Below are positions 26,135-38,718 of a stretch of 64,000 bases of DNA, in pieces; position 1 is the stretch's first letter, and the number at the start of each line of letters is the position of its first letter. The position numbers and the translations under genes were made by a program. This DNA comes from JANQFV01 sp964468185 (GTDB taxonomy: Bacteria; Planctomycetota; Phycisphaerae; UBA1845; Fen-1342), in assembly GCA_964468185.1 (NCBI GenBank), contig CAYXTR010000020.1, positions 28,600 to 92,599 of the forward strand. Direction: 5' to 3'. Below the pieces are notes generated by a model. The model ran no database searches, had not been told where the DNA came from, and was given only the letters and a program-made list of their open reading frames with translations.

Positions 26135-27442
26135 CTACTTCAACTCGGGGACATAAGCCGCCTGGGCCGCCAGCAGCTCATTGGTCATGGCACGGATTTC
26201 CGCCGGGCTGCACACGGCGGCGGTGAGGGGGTCCAGCATGAGCGCGTGGATGGCTGCATCGCGGCTGCGCTCGGTGAGGGCGGCGGCGGCCAGCTCGAAC
26301 ATGGCCATGTTCGAACGGCAAAGGGCGGCGAGTTGTGGTGGCAGGGGGCCGAAGGGCTGGGGCTGGACGCCGTGTTGGTCCACAACGCAGGCAACTTCGA
26401 CGCAGCCGTCGGCGGGCAGATTGTCGATCAGTCCGCGATTGGCGACGTTGCCGTGGATGGTATATGGACGACCGGCCAGGTGTGATTCGATGATGTAGGA
26501 GGCGTATTCGGTGGTCCGCTCGGTCGCCAACGGCTCGGTCCCGTCGATCAGCCGCTGGCGCTTTTCGTCGCACTCGGCGCGCCAGGTCGGCCAGTTGTCG
26601 GCGTAGAACGAGTCCTCGCCCAGGTAACGCTCGCGGCAGTAGCGCTCGCGGAGGTCGGGACGCTTGCGGTAGTACGGGACATATTCGGACATGTGGCCGC
26701 TGGACTCGGTCACAAACGCGCCGCAGTGCTGCATGAGATCGAAGCGGACGGGATCCTGCTCCCATAGGCTCTCTTCGGCGGCGGCGCGCGCCTTCAACTC
26801 AGGATAGAGATCGCGGCCGCGATGTGTGAGCTGCGTGAACCACGCCATGTGGTTAATGCCGGCGCATTGCCACGCGAGCTCTTCGTACGGGATGTTCAAG
26901 TAGTCGGCGAGCTGCCGGCTGGTGTGCTGCACGGAATGGCACAGGCCGACGACCTGCATGCGTGACTGTTGCTGCGCGACCAAGCACAGGATGCTCATCG
27001 GATTCGTGTAGTTGAGGACGAGCGCAGCGGGGCATAACTCCTCGCAATCGCGCAGCACGTCGAGCCAGACCGGGGCCGTCCGCAGGGCCTTCATCAGTCC
27101 GCCGGGTCCGATCGTGTCGCCGATACATTGCGATATGCCGTACTTGAGTGGAATGTCGTTATCGAGCCGGACGGTTTCGATGCCGCTGACTTCGATGCAG
27201 TTGATGACATAGTCCGCGTCACGCAGGGCGGCGCGGCGATCGGTGGTTGCGCTGACGGACCAGCGGCCGCGGCCGAGGCGATCCGCAATGCGGCTGACGA
27301 CGCCGTAAGCGAGTTTCAGCCGACGTGAGTCGATGTCGACCAGGCGGAATTCGCCGCCGCCGATGGCGTCGACCTGCATGACGTCGGTGCTGAGGGGGGT
27401 GGTGAAGCCGCTGCCGGCGCCGAGGAAGCAGATGTTTGGCAT
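26135..27442 (-). CDS. GH4-family alpha-galactosidase/alpha-glucosidase-like enzyme
   Basis: A 435-residue glycoside hydrolase family 4 protein, which uses NAD and a divalent metal in an oxidation-elimination mechanism. The NAD-binding start is ICFLGAGSGFTTPL. The metal/catalytic Cys-His pair is GLCHSVQ, and the second His is in CAGINHMAWF. GNVANRGLIDNLPADGCVEV is also typical. These match the alpha-galactosidase (MelA)/alpha-glucosidase branch better than 6-phospho-glucosidases. ATG 27442 is chosen because the fold begins at once; no strong SD is seen. The sugar isomerase-like gene upstream on the same strand suggests carbohydrate catabolism. Confidence 0.88.
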   Translation of the reverse strand: MPNICFLGAGSGFTTPLSTDVMQVDAIGGGEFRLVDIDSRRLKLAYGVVSRIADRLGRGRWSVSATTDRRAALRDADYVINCIEVSGIETVRLDNDIPLKYGISQCIGDTIGPGGLMKALRTAPVWLDVLRDCEELCPAALVLNYTNPMSILCLVAQQQSRMQVVGLCHSVQHTSRQLADYLNIPYEELAWQCAGINHMAWFTQLTHRGRDLYPELKARAAAEESLWEQDPVRFDLMQHCGAFVTESSGHMSEYVPYYRKRPDLRERYCRERYLGEDSFYADNWPTWRAECDEKRQRLIDGTEPLATERTTEYASYIIESHLAGRPYTIHGNVANRGLIDNLPADGCVEVACVVDQHGVQPQPFGPLPPQLAALCRSNMAMFELAAAALTERSRDAAIHALMLDPLTAAVCSPAEIRAMTNELLAAQAAYVPELK

Positions 27443-27545
27443 GATTGTGCCTGCGGGGTTTCGGTTGCGATGCACTGCGGAAAGCCACTTGGCAGTGCAT
27501 TACACGACCGGGTCATTGTAATGGCAAGTGCGCACGGCGGGTCGT

Positions 27546-28313
27546 CTATTGGAGGCGGCCGAGGGCTCGGAGATAGCCGGCGGACTCGGCGATGCGGTCA
27601 CAAATGGTGCGTTCGTCCTCGGGTTCGCCTTCAATCCCCTCGATTTCGAGGGTCATGGGACCGGTGAAGCCGGCGTTGTCCAGCACGCGGAAGATGGCGG
27701 GGAAGTCGACGATTCCGCGACCGAGCGCCGGGAAGTGCCAAGTCCGATAAGCACCGTTCGTCTCCTTGAGATGCACCGCGGCGACGTAGGCGAGAATCTT
27801 CTTCAACTCGGTGACCGCGTCGGCGCCCTCGTTGTAGAAGTACACATTAGCGGTGTCGTAGTTTACGCGGACGTTGGGATGGTCGACGGCCTGCATGGTC
27901 TTCAAGGCGACGTCGCCGTTGGTGACGAGGTCGGGATGGGTTTCCATGACAATGGTGACATTGGCGGTGGCGGCTACGTCGCCCGCGGCTCGGAGACGAC
28001 CGTAGACATCGTCCAGGGGCGTATCGCCGGCTTTGCAGGACACAAACAGGTACTGCGAGCCAAGTGCGTCCAGTACCGGCAGTTGGGCCTGAACCTGTTC
28101 GGCGCAATGGGCGTGACTGACGTCACACTGGCCGTGGACCGTGGCCGCTTTGAGGCCGTGTTCGGCGAGCGAATCCCGCAGGCGGTCAACGTCCTCGGGA
28201 GGCGGGGCGATAACCTCGACGTAGCGGATGCCGAGCGAGGCCAGGTGGGCCGGAGCGCGGTCCGCGAAACCCTTATAACTGGCGGTGCGGCACGAGATGA
28301 TCGGGTTGCGCAT
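27546..28313 (-). CDS. sugar phosphate isomerase/epimerase-like TIM-barrel protein
   Basis: A 255-residue protein of the xylose isomerase-like/AP endonuclease 2 superfamily. Metal-site motifs are visible: Glu in IVMETHPDL, Asp in VNYDTANV, His in AAVHLKETNG, and Glu near the end in PMTLEIEGIEG. Members isomerise or epimerise sugars, inosose or hydroxypyruvate. ATG 28313 follows GGGAG by seven bases. The GH4 glycosidase gene lies 103 bases downstream on the same strand, so a shared role in sugar use is plausible. The substrate is not determined. Confidence 0.85.
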   Translation of the reverse strand: MRNPIISCRTASYKGFADRAPAHLASLGIRYVEVIAPPPEDVDRLRDSLAEHGLKAATVHGQCDVSHAHCAEQVQAQLPVLDALGSQYLFVSCKAGDTPLDDVYGRLRAAGDVAATANVTIVMETHPDLVTNGDVALKTMQAVDHPNVRVNYDTANVYFYNEGADAVTELKKILAYVAAVHLKETNGAYRTWHFPALGRGIVDFPAIFRVLDNAGFTGPMTLEIEGIEGEPEDERTICDRIAESAGYLRALGRLQ

Positions 28314-28832
28314 GAGCTGGCTCCCACGGTTGGGGACGGAGGCTGGCCACGTGGCGCATTCGGCCACCGGTGCATGATAACGCCGCGCCGCGGCTGCGCG
28401 CAGAGTCGAGCTGTCCGCGTGGCAAGGGGGACGAGGTCGTGAGCGCGAACAAAATGCTAACGGAGGACGAGGGGTGATTCAGCATCGCTCGACGGCTCCA
28501 TGTGCTGACTGGCGGAGTTCTGGGCTCCGGATTCGGGCACATGCGATTTCTCGGACGGACATCAGGAGATTGTCGGACGAAAGCGGGCTGCGCGACGCCG
28601 GGAAGGTGGCAGAAGCGGGGTGTGAGGGATTTCGCAAACTGTGTGGTATTTCCCATCCGATGGAACCGTAGAGACGCGTCACTGGGCACGTGACTGGTTC
28701 GTCCAGATATCTGTACGGCACCTGCGCGCAGGAACCGCTTCCTGATGGTTCTGCCGCCAGCCCCAGCGTCCGGCACCAACGCGATTGGCGTCGCAGTCTC
28801 AACAGGTGTATCGCGACGGGAGACTGTAGCGG
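28314..28832. other. intergenic region upstream of the hybrid histidine kinase
   Basis: About 520 bases between divergent genes. It holds only short frames without SD sites or recognisable motifs. Small perfect palindromes (CAGATATCTG near 28707, CCTGCGCGCAGG near 28723) were seen but do not make a clear operator or terminator. Confidence 0.35.
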
Positions 28833-32331
<3,499 letters not shown>

Positions 32332-32345
<14 letters not shown>

Positions 32346-33252
32346 GGGCCGCGAGCTTCAGCGCGAGCACATGGTCCTTTCGGGTCACGATGCCAAAGCG
32401 GTCGTCGAGATCGCGGAAGACCAGGCGTCGCCGTTCGTCGGTGATGATCTGGTAGTAGGCGTCGAGGTTCATCCGCAGATGGTCGAGTGCGGCCCGGGCC
32501 GCCGCCGGTGAGTCATAGGGCACGATGAGCAGGGTGTAGGTCTCATCGCGGGGGGTCTGATAATCGGCGGCGACGGCGAACGTACGTCCGCCGAGCTTCA
32601 GAACGTCGCCCTGACCGAGCGGGAAGAGGGCGTCGAGTCCGACGGGGCCGCGGATGATGCGCGCGGTGTTTGCGATGCGGTCGGTGGCCGGCAGGCGGTC
32701 CAGGAGGGGAATGGGCTGGTCGGTCGGCAGACGGTGCCAGATTTCAGCCGCCAGCGTGGCCATCGCGGGGACGAGTTCGGCGCTGCCGGTGGCATTACTG
32801 ACCTGCACGAAACAGGGGCCTTTCTGCAGGATGACCTGATAGGCGTTGCCGACGTTACGGCCCGGGACATTCGCGGCGGGCTGACCACGGCCGCGAAAGT
32901 GGTAGAACAGGGCGCGGGCGGCGGTTGGTGAGGTCATCTCGTATAGATCGAGATCAAGCTCGTGCCCGTCGCGCTGGTATTCGGCGACACGCACGCGGCG
33001 AAAGCCGAGTTCGACAAACAGCTCGGCGGCGCCGTTGATGTGGTTGAATAAATCGGGGCCGACGAAGACGTGGGGCGGGGCAGCGCGTTCCCAGCCGTGG
33101 CCGCATGTCTGAGGCAGCCGGGACATGGTCGGCCCTGCGCTCGTGTTCGCGCGCGGTGGCGCGGATGGTGAGGTCGCGGGCGCGCCCATCTGACAGCCAA
33201 GGGGCAGCAGTACAAGCGATGTCAGGAGCAGGTGTATCAGGCAGGGCTTCAT
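32332..33252 (-). CDS. DUF6599-family lipoprotein
   Basis: A 306-residue putative lipoprotein. It has a signal segment and lipobox, LVLLPLGCQM (Cys at ~20). The mature part begins with the DUF6599-type pattern: GPDLFNHINGAAELFVELGF, a strand-rich segment with DLDLYEM, then YQVILQKGPCFVQV. The second half (about residues 170-300) appears to repeat the same fold. Its function is unknown to me. The stop overlaps the 3' end of the convergent histidine kinase gene by 14 bases. It lies 19 bases downstream of the DUF362 gene on the same strand, so the pair is likely an operon. No SD is seen before ATG 33252. Confidence 0.75.
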
Positions 33253-33271
33253 CACACTGAGCGCTGGTAAC

Positions 33272-34486
33272 CTACACGTGGACGACTTGCACCTTCTTTG
33301 GATCGGTGACGCCGAGTCCGAGCTTCTCGGCGTAACGGAAGTAATCGGTGTAGCGCGGGTGCGCGCTGACTTTGACTTCCATCTCCTTGCGCTTTTCCAC
33401 CATGAGGTTGTGGCAGACGGAGTCGACGGCGAAGGGATCGGTCGCGAAGAAGAGCGAATTATACTCATAAGCGAATTGCGGAGCGGGCATCGGGCCGGCG
33501 TCGTACTGGGCGCGCAGGCCGTCAATGACGTTCAAGACCAGCTTGTCACGGATGACCGGGAATGCGAGCACCTCGACACATACGTCGAAGAACAGCGGGC
33601 GATGCAGCCGGTTCGTATTGCAGATGGCGCCGTAACCGAGGTTTTTGGTGGCCATCGAGATGCCGTTGCCGGCGTTCTTGAAGACCGGGACGTTGATGAT
33701 CTTGGTCAGCTTCTCGGTGAGCAGCTTGCCGTAGTAGGAGTGTTTGCCATTGAAGACGTGCTGGTTCAGGTAGGGGAGGTCCTTCGGGCCTTCCACGTCC
33801 GCCCAGTAGTAGACAGCGCGGTCGAAGTTCGGGGCGCTGATGTGATTGCCCGCGTCGTCGCGCCACTTGCGGTCGCCGTCCGGTTGCTCCTCGCCGACCT
33901 GCATGGCCATGGTCTGGAGGCCCGCGATCTGCACCTCGGGGAAGCGTTGCGAGGTGTAGCCGGCCTCCGCGAGCATATAGTCGAAGCGATCCCAGATAAC
34001 GACGTTTTTGCGTGGCAGGCCGTTTGCGGTCAGCCAGTTGATGATGGCATCGACCACTTCGAGGCGCGTGCTGATAAGACCGGCCCCGACGGGGTTGACC
34101 TTGATGCCGACGACGTCGTCGGTGTCGAAGAGCTGTTTGAAGAGTTGGTCCGGCTCCTGGCGGGCCAGTGCCTGGAGGCCTTGCGTGAACATATGCTCGA
34201 TGACGCGGGGATCGAACTTGCCGTCACTGATCGCCTTGTCGTTCTGTACGTGCGCGACGCGGCCGGGGAAGGCGCCGGGCAGCGAATGCTTCGTACGTGG
34301 CACCTTCAGGGCCTCAGCGACATTGGTCTTTGGCTTGGCCGGCGGTGCGTGGCGTGTGGCCTCCTGTGCCCAGAGCCTGGGCGTGCCCAAGACGGCGCCG
34401 GCTCCGATCGCGCTATAGCGCAAGAAATCTCGCCGACTGACACGATCCAGCATGCGTTGTAGTTCGAGGGAAGCGTAACGGGACAT
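33272..34486 (-). CDS. Tat-exported DUF362 domain protein
   Basis: A 404-residue protein with a twin-arginine signal near the N-terminus (VSRRDFLRYSAIGAGAVLG), followed by a DUF362-like body: VVGIKVNPVGAG, NVVIWDR, TKIINVPVFKNAG, and FFATDPFAVDSVCHNLM. DUF362 proteins are often associated with iron-sulfur chemistry, but no ferredoxin CxxCxxC motif is seen here. Tat export suggests a folded, cofactor-containing periplasmic protein. ATG 34486 is chosen because the Tat motif then sits at residues ~17-36. It is the first gene of a pair with the DUF6599 lipoprotein. Confidence 0.85.
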   Translation of the reverse strand: MSRYASLELQRMLDRVSRRDFLRYSAIGAGAVLGTPRLWAQEATRHAPPAKPKTNVAEALKVPRTKHSLPGAFPGRVAHVQNDKAISDGKFDPRVIEHMFTQGLQALARQEPDQLFKQLFDTDDVVGIKVNPVGAGLISTRLEVVDAIINWLTANGLPRKNVVIWDRFDYMLAEAGYTSQRFPEVQIAGLQTMAMQVGEEQPDGDRKWRDDAGNHISAPNFDRAVYYWADVEGPKDLPYLNQHVFNGKHSYYGKLLTEKLTKIINVPVFKNAGNGISMATKNLGYGAICNTNRLHRPLFFDVCVEVLAFPVIRDKLVLNVIDGLRAQYDAGPMPAPQFAYEYNSLFFATDPFAVDSVCHNLMVEKRKEMEVKVSAHPRYTDYFRYAEKLGLGVTDPKKVQVVHV

Positions 34487-34725
34487 GTTTGCACCGCCTG
34501 GTAAGAGGAACACGGCGTCGCGATCAACACAGTGCCACTCTAAGAACGGTGCCACAAGCGTGGCAATCAACTCCGACAGTTCTTGACAGCGCTGCCGAGA
34601 TGCGTCACGTCATACAGACCTGGGCGCAGTTGAGGGACAGCCGGTCGGCCAATTCACGACTGAATATTTGATCAGCTCCGAGCAACTGCCCGCCGCGGCA
34701 GCAGCTAGTTGGATGGTAAATGTAG

Positions 34726-35466
34726 TTATTCAAGTGGTTTACGAGCGAACGCCATCAGCTCGTACTCGTCGAGCTTGGGCGGGCGCAGGCCCCAGTCACC
34801 CGCCGTGCCGCCGTGGATGCCAACCACCTCGAAGCCCGCGAGGCGGAGCATACGAGCAAGCTCCGGAGCAGTGTAGCCGCGCTCACGCAACGTGGCCTGA
34901 TCGGCGGGTGCAGAATCAAGCCCGGGCGCGTCACTGACCTCGGTCAGGTTGGTGAGGTCGAAACGGCCGGCGGCGACGTCCGCGTCCGTCGCTTTGCGGA
35001 TCATACGGGCGGCATGCAGCACGTTGAGCATGAAGCGGCCGCCGGGCCGCAAAGAAGTACGCACGTTCTCCAGAATGCGCACATCGCGATCGAGTGGATC
35101 GTCGTCGGCGCCCAGCAGGCACATGGCGCCTTCGCAGAGGCAGATTGTGACGTCAAAGGCGTCAGGACGTGTGAACACCTCCGCATTTTCGTGGACCCAC
35201 TCGACTTGCACGTTGGCCTGTCGGGCGCGCTCCGCGGCCTGGCTGAGCATGCCGGCGGAGAGATCCACGCCGGTGACCTGATAGCCCTGCTGCGCGAGTG
35301 GTACACTGTGCCGGCCGGTGCCGCAGCCGAGATCGAGGATCGTGCCGCCGGCTGGGGGCTGGAGGTGCTCGATAATGAAGGGGATCTCGGCTGCTGTGTT
35401 TTGCGTGAATACTTCAGCGTCGTACTTTGGGGCATGGGAGTCGAAGAAGCGTTGCCAGTTGGTCAC
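34726..35466 (-). CDS. class I SAM-dependent methyltransferase
   Basis: A 246-residue methyltransferase. Motif I is ILDLGCGTGRH, the acidic strand VTGVDLS, then FDVTICLCEGAMCLLG, and LRPGGRFMLNVLH. The C-terminal part contains a subdomain rich in charged residues and ends KLDEYELMAFARKP. GTG at 35466 (MTNWQRFFDSHAPKYD) is typical of the family start; the extension to 35547 is not. The substrate is unknown. A long hairpin lies just upstream of it on the genome. Confidence 0.85.
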   Translation of the reverse strand: MTNWQRFFDSHAPKYDAEVFTQNTAAEIPFIIEHLQPPAGGTILDLGCGTGRHSVPLAQQGYQVTGVDLSAGMLSQAAERARQANVQVEWVHENAEVFTRPDAFDVTICLCEGAMCLLGADDDPLDRDVRILENVRTSLRPGGRFMLNVLHAARMIRKATDADVAAGRFDLTNLTEVSDAPGLDSAPADQATLRERGYTAPELARMLRLAGFEVVGIHGGTAGDWGLRPPKLDEYELMAFARKPLE

Positions 35467-35540
35467 TGATGGTCCTGCCGTTGATTGCGATTCGAGGATG
35501 TCAAAGGGGCGGTGAGGGTACCGCGCCCGGGGTGGCAGGT

Positions 35541-35585
35541 CGAGCACACGCCCGCTGGTTCGGGAGGAAACAGCGGGCGTGCTCG
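35541..35585. repeat. long GC-rich hairpin
   Basis: CGAGCACACGCCCGCTG (35541-35557) pairs with CAGCGGGCGTGCTCG (35571-35585) apart from a two-base bulge, giving a 15-bp stem and a 13-base loop. No T-tract follows on either strand. It lies between the methyltransferase gene and a small minus-strand ORF, and may block read-through or stabilise an mRNA end. Confidence 0.6.
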
Positions 35586-35627
35586 AGGCGTGCCTGAGCG
35601 GGCTGCGGAATGCGCGCAGGCAGCAGG

Positions 35628-35744
35628 TCAGGCGGATTCGATGATCAGTCGCGAGTTGGTCGGAACGGCGGCCGTGATGTACTCACCCAGGGCATCAACA
35701 TCGATCCCGTTGATCAACGCAGAAGTGGTCACAGTCGTGCTCAT
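35628..35744 (-). CDS. 38-residue ORF with good SD, possible truncated OsmC-type gene
   Basis: ATG at 35744 (minus strand) has GGAG seven bases upstream and opens a 38-codon frame ending TGA at 35628. The peptide starts MSTTVTTSALINGIDVDAL. The INGIDVDxL start recalls, from memory only, N-termini of OsmC-family proteins, but the rest does not continue that fold. It could be a small protein, a remnant of a deleted gene, or chance. A hairpin lies 43 bases downstream. Confidence 0.4.
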   Translation of the reverse strand: MSTTVTTSALINGIDVDALGEYITAAVPTNSRLIIESA

Positions 35745-36087
35745 TGATATTCTCCGGCTGTTCATTGCTCGCCTTCGACGGTTCGGCGGGCATCAGGCAG
35801 ATGCAGGCAATTGCCGAACTCGTCATGCCGATAAGGCGACAAGTGCATCGGGCTGCACACGCATCGGTTGGCTGTCTTGCGAGGGGAATTATCGTAAGTA
35901 ATTTGATGATAGTGTGTTACAGTTCATGGTCCGCGTAGGGGCGGGGTTGAAAAGCGGCCAGGCGGTGTCTGTTGCGATTCCCACTGAATAATGCGGGTGA
36001 CCGCACGTTTTCTACGGTGAACGTCACAGGGATAGGCAGTCTCCTTGTGCGAGACGCCTGGGAACGCCAAACGCAGGAGGACTGGGC
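35745..36087. other. intergenic region before the DUF1566 gene
   Basis: About 340 bases between a minus-strand small ORF and the plus-strand DUF1566 gene. It is noticeably more AT-rich around 35888-35940. I could not pick a convincing -35/-10 pair and see no gene. Confidence 0.3.
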
Positions 36088-37491
36088 ATGGCTGGACGAA
36101 TGATGCTGCGTGAGGTGGGAATCCGTTGTTTGATGGCTGTCGCGATTGGCACACTGGCATGCTCGCGCCCGCCGACGACGCTGGCGGACGGGTTCACGAT
36201 TCCGGATACCGGGCAGGTGATTTGTACGGACGACTACTACGAAATCGACGCACCTGCGCCGGGTGAGGCCTTCTACGGCCAGGACGCGCAGTATGACGGG
36301 CCGCAAATGAGCTACGTCGATCACGGCGACGGAACGGTCACGGATCTGGTTACCGGCCTCACGTGGCAGCAGACGCCGCCGGCGAAGATGACGTGGCTGG
36401 ACGCGTTTGACTATGCGGACCAGCTCGCGCTGGGTGGCTACGATGACTGGCGATTGCCCACGATCAAGGAGCTATATTCACTGATCGATTTCAGCGGGCA
36501 CACCGGTATGGATGCCGCCAGCTCGAGCCCGTACATCCATACCGACTATTTCGACTTCGAGTATGGTGACGAGTCGGCGGGAGAGCGTTTCATCGATGCC
36601 CAGTACTGGTCGAGCACCGAGTATGTCGGCCTGACCATGATGGGCGACGCGACGACGTTCGGCGTCAACTTCGCCGATGGGCGCATCAAAGGGTATCCCA
36701 ATGAGATGGGGCCGGGGGGTGAGCCCATGCAGCAGTTCGTGCGGTGTGTGCGCGGGCCGGTGGGTTACGGTGAGAACGATCTGGTCGACAATGGGGACGG
36801 GACGGTCACCGATCGCGGATCCGGGCTCATGTGGGCACAAGCGGACAGCGCGGCGACGATGAACTGGGAGGATGCCCTGGCTTATGCGGAGGAGCTGGAG
36901 CTTGGGGGATACACGGACTGGCGGCTGCCGAATGCCAAGGAACTGCAGAGCATTGTCGACTATACGCGGGCCCCGGACGCACAAGATCCGGCTCAGCAGG
37001 GGCCGGCGATTGATCCGATCTTCGTGGTGCACGAGGAGGAATCGTGGTGCTGGACGGGTACGACGCACAAGGACGGGCCGGACCTGCGGTGGGCGGCGTA
37101 CGTGTGCTTCGGTCAGGCCTGGGGCTACTTCGGTCCGCCCGGGCAGGAGCAGTGGATGAATGTGCACGGCGCCGGTGCGCAGCGCAGCGACCCGAAGAGT
37201 GGTGACCCGGATGAGTGGGCGTACGGCCATGGCCCGCAGGGCGATGAAGTGCGCATCTATAACTATGTTCGACCGGTGCGCGGTCCCGTCATGGTGCTGG
37301 GCGATATGGACTGTGACTTCGAGGTGGACTTTGATGACATCGATCCGTTCGTGCTTGCGCTGAATGGCGAGGCGGAGTATGAGGCGGCGTATCCTGATTG
37401 TGACTGGCGCCAGGCCGATGCCAACCAGGACGGCGCCGTGGATTTCGACGATGTAGCCGCGTTTGTTGGTTTGCTGGGGATGGCTGGATAG
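36088..37491 (+). CDS. secreted DUF1566 (Lcl C-terminal-like) double-domain protein with dockerin-like tail
   Basis: A 467-residue exported protein. AGGAGG lies eight bases before the ATG, and a signal segment ends around residue 33 (TTLADG). Two tandem DUF1566 domains follow (~70-225 and ~230-400). Each starts with a DxGDGTVTD strand and has TGLTWQQ/SGLMWAQ, then GGYDDWRLPTIKEL or GGYTDWRLPNAKEL, and ends FVRCVRGP or YVRPVRGP. The domain is related to sulfatase-modifying/C-type-lectin folds and is common in surface proteins. The last ~62 residues hold the DMDCDFEVDFDD and NQDGAVDFDD tail shared with the M14 peptidase at 21.6 kb. A role in surface binding is inference. Confidence 0.88.
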   Translation: MAGRMMLREVGIRCLMAVAIGTLACSRPPTTLADGFTIPDTGQVICTDDYYEIDAPAPGEAFYGQDAQYDGPQMSYVDHGDGTVTDLVTGLTWQQTPPAKMTWLDAFDYADQLALGGYDDWRLPTIKELYSLIDFSGHTGMDAASSSPYIHTDYFDFEYGDESAGERFIDAQYWSSTEYVGLTMMGDATTFGVNFADGRIKGYPNEMGPGGEPMQQFVRCVRGPVGYGENDLVDNGDGTVTDRGSGLMWAQADSAATMNWEDALAYAEELELGGYTDWRLPNAKELQSIVDYTRAPDAQDPAQQGPAIDPIFVVHEEESWCWTGTTHKDGPDLRWAAYVCFGQAWGYFGPPGQEQWMNVHGAGAQRSDPKSGDPDEWAYGHGPQGDEVRIYNYVRPVRGPVMVLGDMDCDFEVDFDDIDPFVLALNGEAEYEAAYPDCDWRQADANQDGAVDFDDVAAFVGLLGMAG

Positions 37492-37588
37492 GGGGGGTAC
37501 CACTCTCCGCTTCACGTTTTCGAGTGGCAAGGCGGGTGGAGAGCTGTGGCGGCGGGTGCGATCGCGAAGACGCGCATCCGCTGCTGCT

Positions 37589-38665
37589 TCAGTCGCTCAA
37601 CCCCAACAGCCACGCGAGGATTTCGCCGGCGGCCTGGTAGCCGATGGGAAAGACATCCGGGTCGACTTCCGCCACGGAGAACGACTGGGTCGAGAGCAGG
37701 CGGTCGTCGGTGCACGTGGCGTTCATCAGTTCCGTGCAGTCGCCGTCCGTGTGGACCAGTCCGAGCAGGTGGGCGATTTCGTGCGCGATGGTGTTGCCGA
37801 GCGCTTGGGCCATCTGCTCGAGGCTGACGCCCTGACCGAACGCGGCGCGGAAGCTGCCCGTGAGGATCAGAGCATTGTCGGCGGGGTTGGCGTTGAACGT
37901 GTCGACCTGCTCGGTGATGGCGAAGGCCTGCACCGTGAAGCCGCCGAAGTAGATGGTTGAATGTGGCAGCAGGGGCACGTCGTGGGCATCTGAGTTCAGC
38001 AGCAGCAAGTTGAAGTTGTCGAAGCGATCGGCGACGATTTGTGCGACGCGCTGCTTCAGCGTGGAGGTGAGGGAATCCGAGAAGCCGACATCGCTGGCAC
38101 GGAAGGGAGCGAGGTCGAAGGTGCCGACGTTGTCAATTGCGACGTTGTCGCCGCCGACCCAGTTCAGAAACACGATTTGTGCCTGCGACGACGGATTGCT
38201 GACACCGCGCTGGATGCGCACAGTCAAGTCGTATTGTCCGATATTGAATTCGCCGGCGTACGGGCTGACGGCGACGAAATGCTCGTCCGCGTCGCCACGG
38301 ATGATGACATCGATCAGTGGATTGGTATTGCTGCCGTCGGGGGTGCGGTCATCATTCAAGGCGATGACATAGGCGCGGCTGTCCAGGAGCGCGGCGACGG
38401 GGTCCAGTGAGCCGCTGGTCGTCTGGACGTCGATGATGATGCGGTCGCCGGGCTCGAGCGTTCCGACGCTGAAGATGTCGAACTCGTTGCTGCTTGCGAT
38501 GGCGTCGTTATGGCGCATCGTGCCGGAGGAGTCAGGGGTGAGGTCTTCGGCTGTGCGGAGATCACCATGGTCCCCGCCTGCCGGGATGGTGCCCAGCGGG
38601 CAGCCAAGACAGCACGCCAACAGGATAGAGAGCAGACTGAGGCACAAGCGGCGATGTGCGGGCAC
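37589..38665 (-). CDS. metzincin-type metalloprotease lipoprotein (copy 1)
   Basis: A 358-residue lipoprotein. GTG 38665 follows AGGAG by six bases, and a signal segment ends at a lipobox (LLACCLGC). A beta-rich PPC-like domain occupies ~50-155 (NEFDIFSVGTLEPGDRIIIDV). The C-terminal catalytic domain has HEIAHLLGLVH, the metzincin zinc motif HExxHxxGxxH, and a short tail. It ends LAWLLGLSD. It should be a zinc endopeptidase tethered at the cell surface. It lies 53 bases downstream of a paralogue of the same layout. An unassigned Cys pair occurs in the segment after the zinc motif (DCTELMNATC). Confidence 0.85.
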   Translation of the reverse strand: MPAHRRLCLSLLSILLACCLGCPLGTIPAGGDHGDLRTAEDLTPDSSGTMRHNDAIASSNEFDIFSVGTLEPGDRIIIDVQTTSGSLDPVAALLDSRAYVIALNDDRTPDGSNTNPLIDVIIRGDADEHFVAVSPYAGEFNIGQYDLTVRIQRGVSNPSSQAQIVFLNWVGGDNVAIDNVGTFDLAPFRASDVGFSDSLTSTLKQRVAQIVADRFDNFNLLLLNSDAHDVPLLPHSTIYFGGFTVQAFAITEQVDTFNANPADNALILTGSFRAAFGQGVSLEQMAQALGNTIAHEIAHLLGLVHTDGDCTELMNATCTDDRLLSTQSFSVAEVDPDVFPIGYQAAGEILAWLLGLSD

Positions 38666-38718
38666 GGGGGTCTCCTGGTGGACCGCGGCGACTACCGGAT
38701 GGGCGACACGCGTGCGGC

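Noticed and set aside
33278..34462. 394-codon plus-strand frame opposite the DUF362 gene
   Set aside because: The minus-strand frame carries a Tat signal and family motifs; the plus frame is its GC-rich shadow.
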